Positions 8,725 through 18,199 of a stretch of DNA of 64,000 nt are shown piece by piece; position 1 is the first letter of the stretch; each line of letters starts with the position of its first letter. The notes beneath the pieces were generated by a model, which made no database searches, was not told the DNA's origin, and saw only the letters and a list, made by a program, of their open reading frames with translations. A program made the translations under genes and the position numbers. Source of the stretch: Piscinibacter defluvii (GTDB lineage Bacteria > Pseudomonadota > Gammaproteobacteria > Burkholderiales > Burkholderiaceae_C); NCBI RefSeq assembly GCF_004011805.1, contig NZ_ML137196.1, positions 186,001 to 250,000 of the forward strand. Reading direction: 5' to 3'.

Positions 8725-11700
8725 GTGACCGACCTTTCCGCCGAATACCAGGCGCTGGCCGACTACCGCCCGACGCACAAGGTGCGCTTCGTCACCGCGG
8801 CCAGCCTGTTCGACGGCCACGACGCGGCGATCAACATCATGCGCCGGCTGCTGCAGGGCATGGGCGCGGAGGTGATCCATCTCGGCCACAACCGCTCGGT
8901 CGACGAGGTGGTCACCGCCGCGCTCCAGGAGGACGTGCAGGGCATCGCGATCAGTTCCTACCAGGGCGGGCACGTCGAGTACTTCAAGTACATGATCGAC
9001 CTGCTGCGCCAGCGCGGCGGCGAGCACATCCAGGTGTTTGGCGGCGGCGGCGGGGTGATCGTGCCGGCCGAGATCGCCGAGCTGCAGTCCTACGGCGTGG
9101 GCCGCATCTACAGCCCGGAAGACGGCCAGCGCATGGGCCTGGCCGGCATGATCGGCGAGATGCTGATGAGGAGCGATCGCGACCCGGCGGCGCAGGCGCC
9201 GCGCGACGTGGCGGCGCTGCAGGGCCACACCGAGGCCGCCTGGCGTGCCCTGGCGCAGGCCATCAGCGCCCTGGAGAACGGCCGCGCCGATCCGGGCTTC
9301 CGGGCCGCGCTGCACGAGCAGGCGAAGGGCACGCGCATCCCGGTGCTCGGCATCACCGGCACCGGCGGCGCCGGCAAGTCGAGCCTGACCGACGAGCTGA
9401 TCCGCCGCCTGCGGCTCGACCAGGACGACCGGCTGCACGTCGCGGTGATCAGCATCGACCCGTCGCGCCGCAAGAGCGGCGGCGCGCTGCTGGGCGACCG
9501 CATCCGCATGAACGCGATCGGGCCGTGGCAGAGCGGAGCGCGCGTCTACATGCGCAGCCTGGCCACGCGCGAGGCCGGCAGCGAGATCAGCGCCGCGCTG
9601 CCGGAGGTGATCGCCGCCTGCAAGGCCGCGGGCTTCGACCTGGTGATCGTCGAGACCTCGGGCATCGGCCAGGGCGACGCGGCCATCGTGCCGCTGGTGG
9701 ACGTGCCGATGTACGTGATGACGCCCGAGTTCGGCGCCGCCAGCCAGCTCGAGAAGATCGACATGCTCGACTTCGCCGAGTTCGTGGCGATCAACAAGTT
9801 CGACCGCAAGGGCGCGGCCGACGCGCTGCGCGACGTGGCCAAGCAGGTGCAGCGCAACCGCCAGGCCTTCGGCGCCAGGCCCGAGGCGATGCCGGTGTTC
9901 GGCACCATGGCCAGCCGCTTCAACGACGACGGCGTCACCGCGCTGTACCAGGCGCTGAAAGCCCGCCTGGCCGGGCTCGGCCTGGCGCTGGCCGACGGCC
10001 GGCTGCCCGCCGTGGCCACGCGCCACAGCACGCACCAGACGCCCATCGTGCCGGGCGCGCGCGTGCGCTACCTGGCCGACATCGCCGACAGCGTGCGCGG
10101 CTACAAGCGCCACGCGCGCGTGCAGGCCACGCTGGCGCGCGAGATCCAGCAGCTTCGCGCGAGCGCGCGCATGCTCTACGAGGCGATCCCGACCAAGCAC
10201 AAGGCGCGCGACGCGCTCGAGGAACAGGCGCAGATCCGCGAGGCGAAGCTCGATCCGCGCGCCAGGAAGCTGCTCGCCATGTGGCCGGACACCGTGAAGG
10301 CCTACGCCGGCGACGAGTACGTGGTGAAGATCCGCGACCGGGAGATCCGTACCGGCCTGGTCCACACCACGCTCTCGGGCAACAAGATCCGCAAGGTGGC
10401 GTTGCCGGCCTTCGAGGACCACGGCGAGCTGCTGAAGTGGCTGATGCTCGAGAACGTGCCGGGCTCGTTCCCCTACACGGCCGGCGTGTTCGCCTTCAAG
10501 CGCGAGAACGAGGACCCGACGCGCATGTTCGCCGGCGAGGGCGACGCCTTCCGCACCAACCGGCGCTTCAAGCTGGTCAGCGAGGGCATGCCGGCCAAGC
10601 GCCTCTCGACCGCGTTCGACTCGGTCACGCTGTACGGCCACGACCCCGACCTGCGTCCGGACATCTACGGCAAGGTCGGCAACTCGGGCGTCAGCATCGC
10701 CACGCTCGACGACCTGAAGGTGCTGTACTCGGGCTTCGACCTGTGCAGCCCGAGCACCAGCGTCTCGATGACGATCAACGGGCCGGCGCCGACCATCCTC
10801 GCGATGTTCATGAACGCGGCGATCGACCAGCAGCTCGAGAAGTTCGCCGCCGACAACCGCCGCGAGCCGACCGACGACGAGGCGCAGAAGATCCGCGCCT
10901 GGACGCTGGCCAACGTGCGCGGCACCGTGCAGGCCGACATCCTGAAGGAGGACCAGGGCCAGAACACCTGCATCTTCTCGACCGAGTTCAGCCTCAAGGT
11001 GATGGGCGACATCGCCGAGTACTTCGTGCACCACCAGGTGCGCAACTTCTACTCGGTGAGCATCTCCGGCTACCACATCGCCGAGGCCGGCGCGAACCCG
11101 ATCTCGCAGCTCGCCTTCACGCTGGCCAACGGCTTCACCTTCGTCGAGGCCTATCTCGCGCGCGGCATGCACATCGACGACTTCGCGCCCAACCTGAGCT
11201 TCTTCTTCAGCAACGGCATGGACCCGGAGTACACCGTGCTCGGCCGCGTGGCGCGGCGCATCTGGGCGGTGGCGATGCGCGAGCGCTACGGCGCCAACGA
11301 GCGCAGCCAGAAGCTGAAGTACCACATCCAGACCAGCGGCCGCTCGCTGCACGCGCAGGAGATCGCGTTCAACGACATCCGCACCACGCTGCAGGCGCTG
11401 ATCGCGGTCTACGACAACTGCAACTCGCTGCACACCAACGCCTACGACGAGGCGATCACCACGCCCACCGAGGAGAGCGTGCGCCGCGCGATGGCGATCC
11501 AGCTGATCATCAACCGCGAGTGGGGCCTGGCGAAGAACGAGAACCCGAACCAGGGCGCCTTCGTGATCGACGAGCTGACCGAGCTGGTGGAGGAGGCCGT
11601 GCTGGCCGAGTTCGAGAAGATCGCCGAGCGCGGCGGCGTGCTCGGCGCGATGGAGACCGGCTACCAGCGCAGCAAGATCCAGGAGGAATCGCTGCACTAC

Positions 11701-12018
11701 GAGATGCTCAAGCACACCGGCGAGTACCCGATCGTCGGCGTCAACACCTTCCGCAACCCGCATGGCGACCCGATCCCGCAGAGCCTGGAGCTGGCGCGCT
11801 CGACCGAGGCGGAGAAGCAGAGCCAGCTGCAGCGACTGGCCGACTTCCACGCCCGCCATGCCGCCGACGCGCCCGCGATGCTGCAGCGGCTGCAGCAGGC
11901 GGTGATCGCCAACGCCAACGTGTTCGAGGTGCTGATGGACGCGGTGCGGGTCTGCTCGCTCGGGCAGATCACCCGCGCCCTGTTCGAGGTGGGCGGGCAG
12001 TACCGGCGCAGCATGTGA
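8725..12018 (+). CDS. icmF: Fused isobutyryl-CoA mutase IcmF
   Basis: 1097 residues joining all parts of an adenosylcobalamin acyl-CoA mutase with its G-protein chaperone. The B12-binding domain is at about 15-150, with cobalt ligand His32 in DGHDA. A MeaB-like GTPase domain follows at about 200-420 (P-loop GTGGAGKS near 212-219). The TIM-barrel substrate domain occupies about 500-1097. At the positions that separate isobutyryl- from methylmalonyl-CoA mutases it has Phe (about 589, in TAGVF) and Gln746 (in DQGQNTC) instead of Tyr and Arg, which supports isobutyryl/n-butyryl-CoA isomerisation. The GTG start has GGAGA upstream. It probably forms an operon with ppk2. Confidence 0.95.
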   Translation: MTDLSAEYQALADYRPTHKVRFVTAASLFDGHDAAINIMRRLLQGMGAEVIHLGHNRSVDEVVTAALQEDVQGIAISSYQGGHVEYFKYMIDLLRQRGGEHIQVFGGGGGVIVPAEIAELQSYGVGRIYSPEDGQRMGLAGMIGEMLMRSDRDPAAQAPRDVAALQGHTEAAWRALAQAISALENGRADPGFRAALHEQAKGTRIPVLGITGTGGAGKSSLTDELIRRLRLDQDDRLHVAVISIDPSRRKSGGALLGDRIRMNAIGPWQSGARVYMRSLATREAGSEISAALPEVIAACKAAGFDLVIVETSGIGQGDAAIVPLVDVPMYVMTPEFGAASQLEKIDMLDFAEFVAINKFDRKGAADALRDVAKQVQRNRQAFGARPEAMPVFGTMASRFNDDGVTALYQALKARLAGLGLALADGRLPAVATRHSTHQTPIVPGARVRYLADIADSVRGYKRHARVQATLAREIQQLRASARMLYEAIPTKHKARDALEEQAQIREAKLDPRARKLLAMWPDTVKAYAGDEYVVKIRDREIRTGLVHTTLSGNKIRKVALPAFEDHGELLKWLMLENVPGSFPYTAGVFAFKRENEDPTRMFAGEGDAFRTNRRFKLVSEGMPAKRLSTAFDSVTLYGHDPDLRPDIYGKVGNSGVSIATLDDLKVLYSGFDLCSPSTSVSMTINGPAPTILAMFMNAAIDQQLEKFAADNRREPTDDEAQKIRAWTLANVRGTVQADILKEDQGQNTCIFSTEFSLKVMGDIAEYFVHHQVRNFYSVSISGYHIAEAGANPISQLAFTLANGFTFVEAYLARGMHIDDFAPNLSFFFSNGMDPEYTVLGRVARRIWAVAMRERYGANERSQKLKYHIQTSGRSLHAQEIAFNDIRTTLQALIAVYDNCNSLHTNAYDEAITTPTEESVRRAMAIQLIINREWGLAKNENPNQGAFVIDELTELVEEAVLAEFEKIAERGGVLGAMETGYQRSKIQEESLHYEMLKHTGEYPIVGVNTFRNPHGDPIPQSLELARSTEAEKQSQLQRLADFHARHAADAPAMLQRLQQAVIANANVFEVLMDAVRVCSLGQITRALFEVGGQYRRSM

Positions 12019-12067
12019 GCGGCCGTCGGCGCCAGACGGCTGGTTACAACTTAGGGACACGGGCCCC

Positions 12068-12097
12068 TTGTTCATGGGGGGGTAGGGCGACTATGGT
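12068..12097 (+). promoter_or_regulatory. Weak candidate promoter after icmF
   Basis: TTGTTC (12068-12073) and TATGGT (12092-12097) are separated by 18 bp and sit about 30 bp before the small membrane-protein gene at 12125. The intervening G-run is unusual for a spacer. Low confidence. Confidence 0.25.
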
Positions 12098-12124
12098 TGC
12101 GAGGAATCACATCAAGTCGTCGCC

Positions 12125-12373
12125 ATGGGCCTGCCGATCGTCACGCTGTCCCGACTGATCGACCGGAAGCAGTTCCGGAGCCTGCCCGCCGGTGTGGCGT
12201 GGCGGCTGCCCGCCACGGTGCTTCTACTGGCCCTGGTGCTGCCGGTGCTGCTGGCCGCTGCGGTGGCCACCCTGCCTGTCGTTCTGACCGCGGGTCTGGC
12301 CGTCGGATTGCGCCGGGCCTGGCAACGGCAGGCCCAGCGCCTGCACGCCCGCGGCGATCGGCCCAGGCGCTGA
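12125..12373 (+). CDS. Small hydrophobic hypothetical protein
   Basis: 82 residues with a basic N-terminus and one long hydrophobic stretch (about 29-60) rich in Leu/Val/Ala that could form one or two membrane helices. A strongly basic tail (RRAWQRQAQRLHARGDRPRR) would stay in the cytoplasm. There is no good ribosome-binding site and no family I recognise. It is convergent with the LysR gene (23 bp between stops). It could be a real small membrane protein or a chance frame. Confidence 0.35.
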   Translation: MGLPIVTLSRLIDRKQFRSLPAGVAWRLPATVLLLALVLPVLLAAAVATLPVVLTAGLAVGLRRAWQRQAQRLHARGDRPRR

Positions 12374-12396
12374 TCGGTACCGAGGCGGCACCGAGC

Positions 12397-13326
12397 TCAG
12401 GCGAACCGGCCGTTGAGCACCGGTTCGCCCTGCAGCCGTTGCACCGCCAGGTCGACGAAGGCGCGTGTCTTGGCCGAGGGCTGGCGCCCTTCGGCATGGA
12501 CCAGCTGCACCGGCACCGGTTCGGGCTCGAACTCCGGCAACAGCACCACGAGCCGGCCGGCACGCACCTCCGCAGCCACCTGGTAGGCCAGCGCGCGGGC
12601 CAGGCCGAAACCGGCCACCGCGGCGGCGATCACCGATTCGCTGGTGTTGGCCTGCAGGCGCCAGCGCGGCTGCACGGCCAGCGCATCGTCCGGCGGGCGG
12701 CGTCCGGGCAGGCGGAACACCCAGGGCCCGGCCGGTGAGCCGCTGCTGCTGAAGCCGATGCCGGCATGCCGTGCCAGGGCCGCCGGTTCGGCCGGAGTGC
12801 CGTGTTCGGCCAGGTAGGCCGGCGCACCGACCAGCACGCGCCGCAGAGCGCCGACGCGCCGCGCATGCAGGCCCGAGTCCGGCAGCCGTGCGATGCGCAC
12901 CGCCACGTCGAAGCCCTCGTCCAGCAGGTGCACGATGGCGTCGGCGAACTGGCAACGCACGCTGATGCGCGGCTGGGCGCGCAGGAACTCGTGCACCAGC
13001 GGCTCGACATGCAGGCGCCCGAACAGCAGCGGCGCGGTGATCGACAGCTGCCCCTGCAGCTCCCGGTGCGCGCCGCCGGCCACCGCCTCGGCCTCGGCCA
13101 GCTCGCCCAGCAGGCGCCGGCAGTCGGCGAGGAAGCGCTCTCCGGCCTCGGTCAGGGCCACGCTGCGGGTGGTTCGGCGCAGCAGCTGCGCGCCCAGACG
13201 GCGCTCCAGCGCCAGCACGGCGCGGGTCACCGCCGGCGGCGAGAACCCGAGCTGGCGCGCCGCCGGCGCAAAGCCGCGCGCCTCGGCCACGGCCACGAAC
13301 ACCCGCATGGTCTCCAGTCGATCCAT
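12397..13326 (-). CDS. LysR-family transcriptional regulator
   Basis: 309 residues. The N-terminal winged helix (about 1-60) has the usual AARQLGFSPPAVTRAVLALERRLGAQLLRRTTR pattern, given here in part: SPPAVTRAVLALE. An effector-binding domain of two periplasmic-binding-protein-like lobes follows (about 90-300). The start MDRLETMRVF at 13326 fits the family; longer frames upstream do not. It is divergent from a glutathione transferase gene with 104 bp between starts, the classic arrangement in which a LysR protein controls itself and the divergent gene. The inducer is unknown. Confidence 0.93.
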   Translation of the reverse strand: MDRLETMRVFVAVAEARGFAPAARQLGFSPPAVTRAVLALERRLGAQLLRRTTRSVALTEAGERFLADCRRLLGELAEAEAVAGGAHRELQGQLSITAPLLFGRLHVEPLVHEFLRAQPRISVRCQFADAIVHLLDEGFDVAVRIARLPDSGLHARRVGALRRVLVGAPAYLAEHGTPAEPAALARHAGIGFSSSGSPAGPWVFRLPGRRPPDDALAVQPRWRLQANTSESVIAAAVAGFGLARALAYQVAAEVRAGRLVVLLPEFEPEPVPVQLVHAEGRQPSAKTRAFVDLAVQRLQGEPVLNGRFA

Positions 13327-13332
13327 TCGATC

Positions 13333-13362
13333 ATTCCACGCCGCGCAACGATGAACTGTCAA
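13333..13362 (-). promoter_or_regulatory. Candidate promoter of the LysR gene
   Basis: On the minus strand TTGACA (13362-13357) and TGGAAT (13338-13333) are separated by 18 bp, giving a short leader before the ATG at 13326. A nearby ATGG-N5-CCAT inverted repeat at 13365-13377 could be part of a LysR binding site for the divergent promoter. Confidence 0.45.
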
Positions 13363-13430
13363 CCATGGGCGTTCCATTGCCGCCGATCGGCGACGAGGAT
13401 GCATCCCCTGCCCCACCCCGAGAGCCTCCC

Positions 13431-14087
13431 ATGACCGCACCCGCCCCCGCCCGCCCGATCCGCCTGCACCGCTTCCTGCTGTCCGGCCACGCGCACCGCG
13501 CCGAGCTGTTTCTCTCGCTGCTCGGCCTGCCGTACGAAACCGTCGAGGTGAACCTGGTGCAACGGGCCCAGAAGCGCCCGGAGTTCCTGGCGCTCAACCC
13601 CTTCGGCAAGGTGCCGGTGATCGAGGACGACGGCACGGTGGTGGCCGACAGCCACGCCATCCTGGTCTACCTCGCGCTGCGCTACGACCCGAGCGAACGC
13701 TGGCTGCCGCGCGATCCGCTGGTGGCCGCGCGGGTGCACCAGTGGCTGGCGCTGTCGGCCGGTCCGCAGGTCAACGGCGCGGCCAGCGCGCGCTGGGCGA
13801 CGCTGACCGGCAAGCCCGTGCCGCAGTCCACCATCGACACCGCGCTCGAGCTGCTCGGCCAGATGGAACGGCACCTGCAAGGCCGCCACTGGCTGGTGGG
13901 CGAGCATCCGACCATCGCCGACCTGGCCCTCTACACCTACAACGCCCACGTGCCCGAGGGCGGCGTGTCGCTCGAGCCCTACCCGGCGCTGCGCGCCTGG
14001 CTCGCACGTGTCGAGGCCTTGCCCGGCTTCCTCGACCTGCCGCGCGGCGACGCGCTGCAGGCCGCACTGCGCGCCGCGCTCGGCTGA
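13431..14087 (+). CDS. Glutathione S-transferase family protein
   Basis: 218 residues. The thioredoxin-like N-terminal domain (about 9-87) has the cis-proline region FGKVPVIEDD and the glutathione gamma-glutamyl-binding DSHAILVYL. An all-helical C-terminal domain follows (about 95-215), with the usual WLVGEHPTIADLALY N-capping segment, cited here as GEHPTIADLA. Such proteins conjugate or reduce electrophiles with glutathione in the cytoplasm. The ATG at 13431 matches the family start; an ATG at 13365 would add 22 residues. It is divergent from the LysR gene and followed 11 bp later by a flavin-binding-type gene, suggesting a detoxification unit. Confidence 0.92.
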   Translation: MTAPAPARPIRLHRFLLSGHAHRAELFLSLLGLPYETVEVNLVQRAQKRPEFLALNPFGKVPVIEDDGTVVADSHAILVYLALRYDPSERWLPRDPLVAARVHQWLALSAGPQVNGAASARWATLTGKPVPQSTIDTALELLGQMERHLQGRHWLVGEHPTIADLALYTYNAHVPEGGVSLEPYPALRAWLARVEALPGFLDLPRGDALQAALRAALG

Positions 14088-14098
14088 GGAAGTCGGCG

Positions 14099-15106
14099 AT
14101 GGACCACCCCTTCCACCCCGGCGAACTGGCGCTGCAGGAACGCGCCGGCGTTCGCGAGCAGATGGCGCCGCTCGGCGCGCGAATAATCCGCGACCACATG
14201 CCCGACCAGCACCGCGAGCTGTTCGGCAAGCTGCCGACCCTGCTGGTGGGCAGTCTGGACGCGTCGCGCCGCCCCTGGGCCTCGCTGCTGGCCGGGCGTC
14301 CCGGCTTCGTGCACAGCCCGGATGCGCGCACCTTGCGCATCGATGCGCGGCCCGACGCCGCCGACCCGCTGGCCGGCCAGCTCGCCCTGGATGCCCGGCT
14401 CGGCCTGCTCGGCCTGGAGCCGGCCACGCGGCGGCGCAACCGCATGAACGGCCGGGTGGTCGCGCTCGATGCGGCCGGCTTCACGGTGGCGGTCGAGCAG
14501 AGCTTCGGCAATTGCCCGCAGTACATCCAGGCGCGCGAACCGGCCTGGGTCGAGCGCACCCAGCCGCCGGCGCAGCAGTTCGCGGCCACGCTGCCCGAGG
14601 CCGCCGCGGCCCTGGTGCGCCGCGCCGACACGCTGTTCATCGCCTCGGCCGCGCTCGGCGACGGCACAGCCGGCGGGGTGGACGTGTCGCACCGCGGCGG
14701 CCGGCCCGGCTTCGTGCGCGTGCAGCGCCTGCCCGGGGGCGGCGAGCGCCTGAGCTTCCCCGACTTCCGCGGCAACAACCTGTTCAACACGCTCGGCAAC
14801 CTGGCCGCCTGGCCCTGGGCCGGGCTGCTGTTCTTCGATCCCGCCTGCGGCGACCGCCTGCAGCTCAGCGGCCGCGCGACGGTCGATTGGGACAGTGCCG
14901 ACGTGGCCGGCTTCGCCGGCGCGCTGCGTGTCGTGCATGTCGATGTCGTGGCCGGGGTCTGGGCGAGCGCGGCGCTGCCGCTGCGCTGGTCGACCGCGGT
15001 CGAGGCGCCGCAGCTGGCCGCCACCGGCCGCTGGCCCGGCGTGTCGGACCCGTCCGACAGCGCGGCGGGCGGCCGGCCGATGGAGGCGCCGCGGGGCGAC
15101 GCCTAG
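14099..15106 (+). CDS. Pyridoxamine 5'-phosphate oxidase-like FMN-binding protein
   Basis: 335 residues. The first half (about 25-190) matches the split-barrel flavin-binding fold of PPOX-like proteins (COG3576-type): LPTLLVGSLDASRRPWASLL is reduced here to VGSLDASRRPWAS, and the characteristic FGNCPQYIQ is near 138-146. A second barrel-like half (about 190-300) contains FRGNNLFNTLGNL, also typical of this group. It follows the GST gene by 11 bp with GAGGAAG before the ATG, so the two are probably co-transcribed. Substrate unknown; a role in handling reactive electrophiles or flavin-dependent reduction is inferred only from context. Confidence 0.8.
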   Translation: MDHPFHPGELALQERAGVREQMAPLGARIIRDHMPDQHRELFGKLPTLLVGSLDASRRPWASLLAGRPGFVHSPDARTLRIDARPDAADPLAGQLALDARLGLLGLEPATRRRNRMNGRVVALDAAGFTVAVEQSFGNCPQYIQAREPAWVERTQPPAQQFAATLPEAAAALVRRADTLFIASAALGDGTAGGVDVSHRGGRPGFVRVQRLPGGGERLSFPDFRGNNLFNTLGNLAAWPWAGLLFFDPACGDRLQLSGRATVDWDSADVAGFAGALRVVHVDVVAGVWASAALPLRWSTAVEAPQLAATGRWPGVSDPSDSAAGGRPMEAPRGDA

Positions 15107-15156
15107 CCTTGAGTCGTCGGCATCACCCGGTGCCGCCCGAACCAAGGAGATCCAGG

Positions 15157-15582
15157 ATGAACACGTCCCTCAAACGCACGCTGCCGCTGGCCCTGGCCGT
15201 CGCCGGTGCGCTGTCGCTGGCGGCCTGCGACCGCGGCGAGCAGCGCAGCGCCGGCCAGGCGGTCGACGAGACCCTCGCCAAGGTGGAGCAGAAGTCCGAG
15301 GCCGCGGCCGACACCGCACGCCAGGCGGCCGAGCAGGCCGGCGACAAGGTCGCCGCCGTGGCGCGCGACGCCGCGATCACCGCGGAGGTCAACGCCGCGC
15401 TGGCGCGCGACCCGGCGCTGTCGGCGCTGAAGGTCGACGTCGACACCTCCGAGGGCCGCGTGGTGCTGCGCGGCAGCGCACCCGACGCCGCGGCGCGCGA
15501 GCGGGCCACGCGCCTGGCCGCCGACGTCAAGGGGGTGATGGCCGTCGAGAACCTGATGAGCGTCGCCGCGCCGAGCTCGTGA
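15157..15582 (+). CDS. BON-domain lipoprotein
   Basis: 141 residues. A lipoprotein signal peptide ends in the lipobox LAAC (Cys24). An Ala/Lys/Glu-rich helical linker follows (about 30-70), then one BON domain (about 72-135) with the pattern ITAEVNAALARDPAL...VDVDTSEGRVVLRGSAP. BON domains bind phospholipids or carbohydrate and occur in envelope-stress proteins such as OsmY and DolP. The protein should be anchored in the outer membrane facing the periplasm. Strong Shine-Dalgarno AAGGAGA. It stands alone and is convergent with terC. Confidence 0.88.
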   Translation: MNTSLKRTLPLALAVAGALSLAACDRGEQRSAGQAVDETLAKVEQKSEAAADTARQAAEQAGDKVAAVARDAAITAEVNAALARDPALSALKVDVDTSEGRVVLRGSAPDAAARERATRLAADVKGVMAVENLMSVAAPSS

Positions 15583-15612
15583 CGGCCCGCCGGGCTGCGC
15601 CGCTGCGATCGC

Positions 15613-16359
15613 TCAGGGCAGGTCCTTGCGCAGTTGCACCGGCGCGACCATGCGCTTGCGCAGCCGGATGTTGATCATCTCCACCGCCACCGAGAAGGCC
15701 ATCGCGAAGTAGATGTAGCCCTTGGGCACGTGGGTGTCGAAGCCCTCGGCGATCAGCGTCACGCCCACCAGCACGAGGAACGAGAGCGCGAGCATCTTGA
15801 TGGTCGGGTGGCGGTCGACGAACTCGCCGATGCTCTTGGCGGCGAACATCATCACCGCCACCGAGATCAGGATCGCCAGCACCATCACGCTGACCTGGTC
15901 GGCCAGGCCGACGGCGGTGATCACCGAGTCGAGCGAGAAGATGATGTCGATCACCGCGATCTGCACCAGCACGCCGGCGAAGGTGGCACGCGCGGCGGCC
16001 GCGGCGCCCTCCTCCTCGGGCTCGCCCTCCAGCGAGGCGTGGATCTCGTGCACGCTCTTCCACAGCAGGAACAGGCCGCCGCCGATCAGGATCAGGTCGC
16101 GCCCGGAGATCTCCATGGCGAAGGCCGTGAACAGCGGCTCGGTCAGCCGCATGATCCAGGCCAGCGACAGCAGCAGCAGGATGCGCGAGAGCATCGCCAG
16201 CGACAGGCCGAGCCGGCGCGCCAGGTCACGCCGCTCGGCGGGCAGCCGGCCGACCAGGATCGAGATGAAGATGATGTTGTCGATGCCGAGCACGATCTCG
16301 AGCGCGGTCAGCGTCGCCAGCGCGATCCAGGCATTCGGATCGGCGATCCATTCGAACAT
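15613..16359 (-). CDS. TerC-family integral membrane protein
   Basis: 248 residues with about seven transmembrane helices. Characteristic acidic membrane motifs are EIVLGIDNIIF (about 21-31) and AVIDIIFSLDSVITA (about 131-145), which in TerC/Alx relatives are linked to Mn2+ export or tellurite resistance. A short Glu-rich cytoplasmic loop (GEPEEEG) separates the two halves. No CBS or CorC domains are fused. It lies 51 bp downstream of a CorA-like gene on the same strand, so both may be expressed together as a divalent-metal unit. No yybP-ykoY riboswitch-like leader was seen. Confidence 0.9.
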   Translation of the reverse strand: MFEWIADPNAWIALATLTALEIVLGIDNIIFISILVGRLPAERRDLARRLGLSLAMLSRILLLLSLAWIMRLTEPLFTAFAMEISGRDLILIGGGLFLLWKSVHEIHASLEGEPEEEGAAAAARATFAGVLVQIAVIDIIFSLDSVITAVGLADQVSVMVLAILISVAVMMFAAKSIGEFVDRHPTIKMLALSFLVLVGVTLIAEGFDTHVPKGYIYFAMAFSVAVEMINIRLRKRMVAPVQLRKDLP

Positions 16360-16410
16360 TGGTCTCCCCCCACCCTCGTCGATGTCGGCGCGGATTGTCG
16401 CCGCGGGGGC

Positions 16411-18117
16411 TCAATCGGTGCCACGCCGCCAGACCGCCAGCAGGGATTTGACCTTGGCCCAGGTGGACAGGCGTTCGTCGGACAGCGCGTCGAGGAAATC
16501 CGACAGGCGCTTGGACTTGACCATCGTGTAGACGGTCAGGAAGGTGGTGGGCACGAACACCAGCGCGAAGTAGCCCAGCTTGGTCCACAGCGAGGCCTCG
16601 GCCTCGGCGATCAGGTTCATGCCCAGGAAGCCGGTGGTCACGGTGCCCACCAGGCCGAAGATCGTCACCACCGTCAGCCGCACCACGGTGTTGGCCTGGC
16701 GGCGCAGCGAGTCGGCGTCGAGGTAGGCGTTCATGTCGTGGATGCGCTCCTTGACCTCGGCGTACAGCGGGTCCAGCCCGAGGTGGTTCGAAGCCATGTG
16801 GAACAGCGCGCGCGCCTGCGCCTGCTCGGCCACCTCGTGGAACCAGTAGCGGTGCGTGAAGCGCAGGAACACCTCGAAGCTCTGGCGGATCGCGCGCTTG
16901 AAGCGCCGCACGCTGGCCGGGTCGCCCACGTCCAGCGCCTTCAGCGCCTCGACCAGCCGGTCGGAGAACATCAGCAGCGCGGCCTTCTGGAAATGCGCGA
17001 TCAGGAACAGCATGAAGTGCTGGTGCCGGAACTGCGCCAGCACGCCGCGGTCGCGGCAGCCGAAGAACTCGCTGCGCGCGTCGCCCACCACCACCAGCGA
17101 GTGCCCGCTGCACAGGTAGCGGGTGTGCGGCGCTGCGCCGCCGTCGGACCAGAAGCGGTCGTAGCAGAAGCGCTGCTCGAAGTCGGACAGGTGCTGCGCG
17201 GCGTAGGGCAGCGCCGTGTCGCCCTCGCGCGGGCCGGCCCCGGTGACCAGGCCCAGGCGCACGAAGTCGTTGCGCGTCAGCGCCTGCGGCTCGTCCAGCG
17301 CGAGGAAGGCCATCAGCGGCATGCGGTAGTACTCGATCTGCCGGTAGCGCAGCATGCCCTCGCGGTCGGAATGTGCCGGCACCAGCGGCTCGAGCAGGAA
17401 GGCCCAGTGCGCCGCGATGCGCGGCGCGCGGTGCTCGCAGACATGGGCCATGAACAGCTCGCGCTGCTGCGCGTCCGAGCGCGCCAGCACGCGGCCGTCG
17501 CCCGCCAGCCACTCCACCTCGTGCAGGCAGTGCAGCGCGTGGCCCTGCGCGTCCCAGCCCGCGGGGTAGGCGCGGCCGAAGCGGTACAGCAGCTCCTGCG
17601 CGCGCGGCAGCGGCAGATCGTTCGCGGCGACCTCGAGGTTCAGGATCACGACGTCGACGTCGTAGAAGAAATACAGGTCGACGTGCACGATCGAGAGCCT
17701 CAGCGCCGGCTCACCCGGCCGCGTGACGGCGCGCACCGCGCTCACGTCGTGGCGCCGGAACACCCGCAGCGGCGGGCCGCTGCCGGGGGCGGTGGCTCCA
17801 TGCCCGGAGCGGCCCTCGCCGTACAGGAAGCGCTGCACGTAGGGCAGGAAGGTGACGAACTCGTTGTAGTGGCGCTCGTGGAAGGCCTCGATGCCGCCGG
17901 TGTACTCGTCCACCACCTCGCGCCAGGGCGAGGCCTCGCCCTGGTCGCGCAGCAGCTGCCAGGGCGGCACGCGCTCCGGCCCTGCGCCGGCGGGCGGCCG
18001 GGTCGGCATCAGCCGCAGCGGCCACAGCAGCACCTGGCGCAGGTGGCGCACCGTCGGCACGCCGCCGGGCCGTTCGCCGGCCGGGGCCTCGGCCTGCACG
18101 GGCGTGGGCTGCAGCAT
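16411..18117 (-). CDS. Long CorA-like membrane protein
   Basis: 568 residues from the ATG at 18117, or 574 from a GTG at 18135. The last 110 residues carry two transmembrane helices with a loop containing GMNLIAEAE, the GMN motif of CorA/MIT-type Mg2+ channels, preceded by the long helix typical of the CorA stalk. The N-terminal 400 residues are much longer than the roughly 250-residue CorA cytoplasmic domain and have no obvious second domain. Distinctive segments include RLSIVHVDLYFFYDVDVV and HQHFMLFLIAHFQKAALL. It is probably an inner-membrane divalent cation channel, or a regulator built on that fold. The downstream neighbour is terC. Confidence 0.75.
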   Translation of the reverse strand: MLQPTPVQAEAPAGERPGGVPTVRHLRQVLLWPLRLMPTRPPAGAGPERVPPWQLLRDQGEASPWREVVDEYTGGIEAFHERHYNEFVTFLPYVQRFLYGEGRSGHGATAPGSGPPLRVFRRHDVSAVRAVTRPGEPALRLSIVHVDLYFFYDVDVVILNLEVAANDLPLPRAQELLYRFGRAYPAGWDAQGHALHCLHEVEWLAGDGRVLARSDAQQRELFMAHVCEHRAPRIAAHWAFLLEPLVPAHSDREGMLRYRQIEYYRMPLMAFLALDEPQALTRNDFVRLGLVTGAGPREGDTALPYAAQHLSDFEQRFCYDRFWSDGGAAPHTRYLCSGHSLVVVGDARSEFFGCRDRGVLAQFRHQHFMLFLIAHFQKAALLMFSDRLVEALKALDVGDPASVRRFKRAIRQSFEVFLRFTHRYWFHEVAEQAQARALFHMASNHLGLDPLYAEVKERIHDMNAYLDADSLRRQANTVVRLTVVTIFGLVGTVTTGFLGMNLIAEAEASLWTKLGYFALVFVPTTFLTVYTMVKSKRLSDFLDALSDERLSTWAKVKSLLAVWRRGTD

Positions 18118-18199
18118 GAGCGGCAGTGTAGTCACGCGTCAGCCTCGCGTAGCGAATCGGGTGTACTTTCCGTCCATTCCCAACCGAAGGAGACCCCCC

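Noticed and set aside
8401-12075. 1224-codon open frame on the minus strand opposite icmF
   Set aside because: Its translation is low-complexity (His/Asp/Val/Leu-rich) without any domain, and the opposite strand encodes a complete IcmF. It is a GC-driven shadow frame, as are similar long frames at 5691-8594 and 54186-56867.
12019-12124. Possible RNA element or tRNA remnant after icmF
   Set aside because: G-rich with short CCCC/GGGG pairings but no cloverleaf, no conserved tRNA arms and no riboswitch pattern; nothing firm to annotate beyond a weak promoter.
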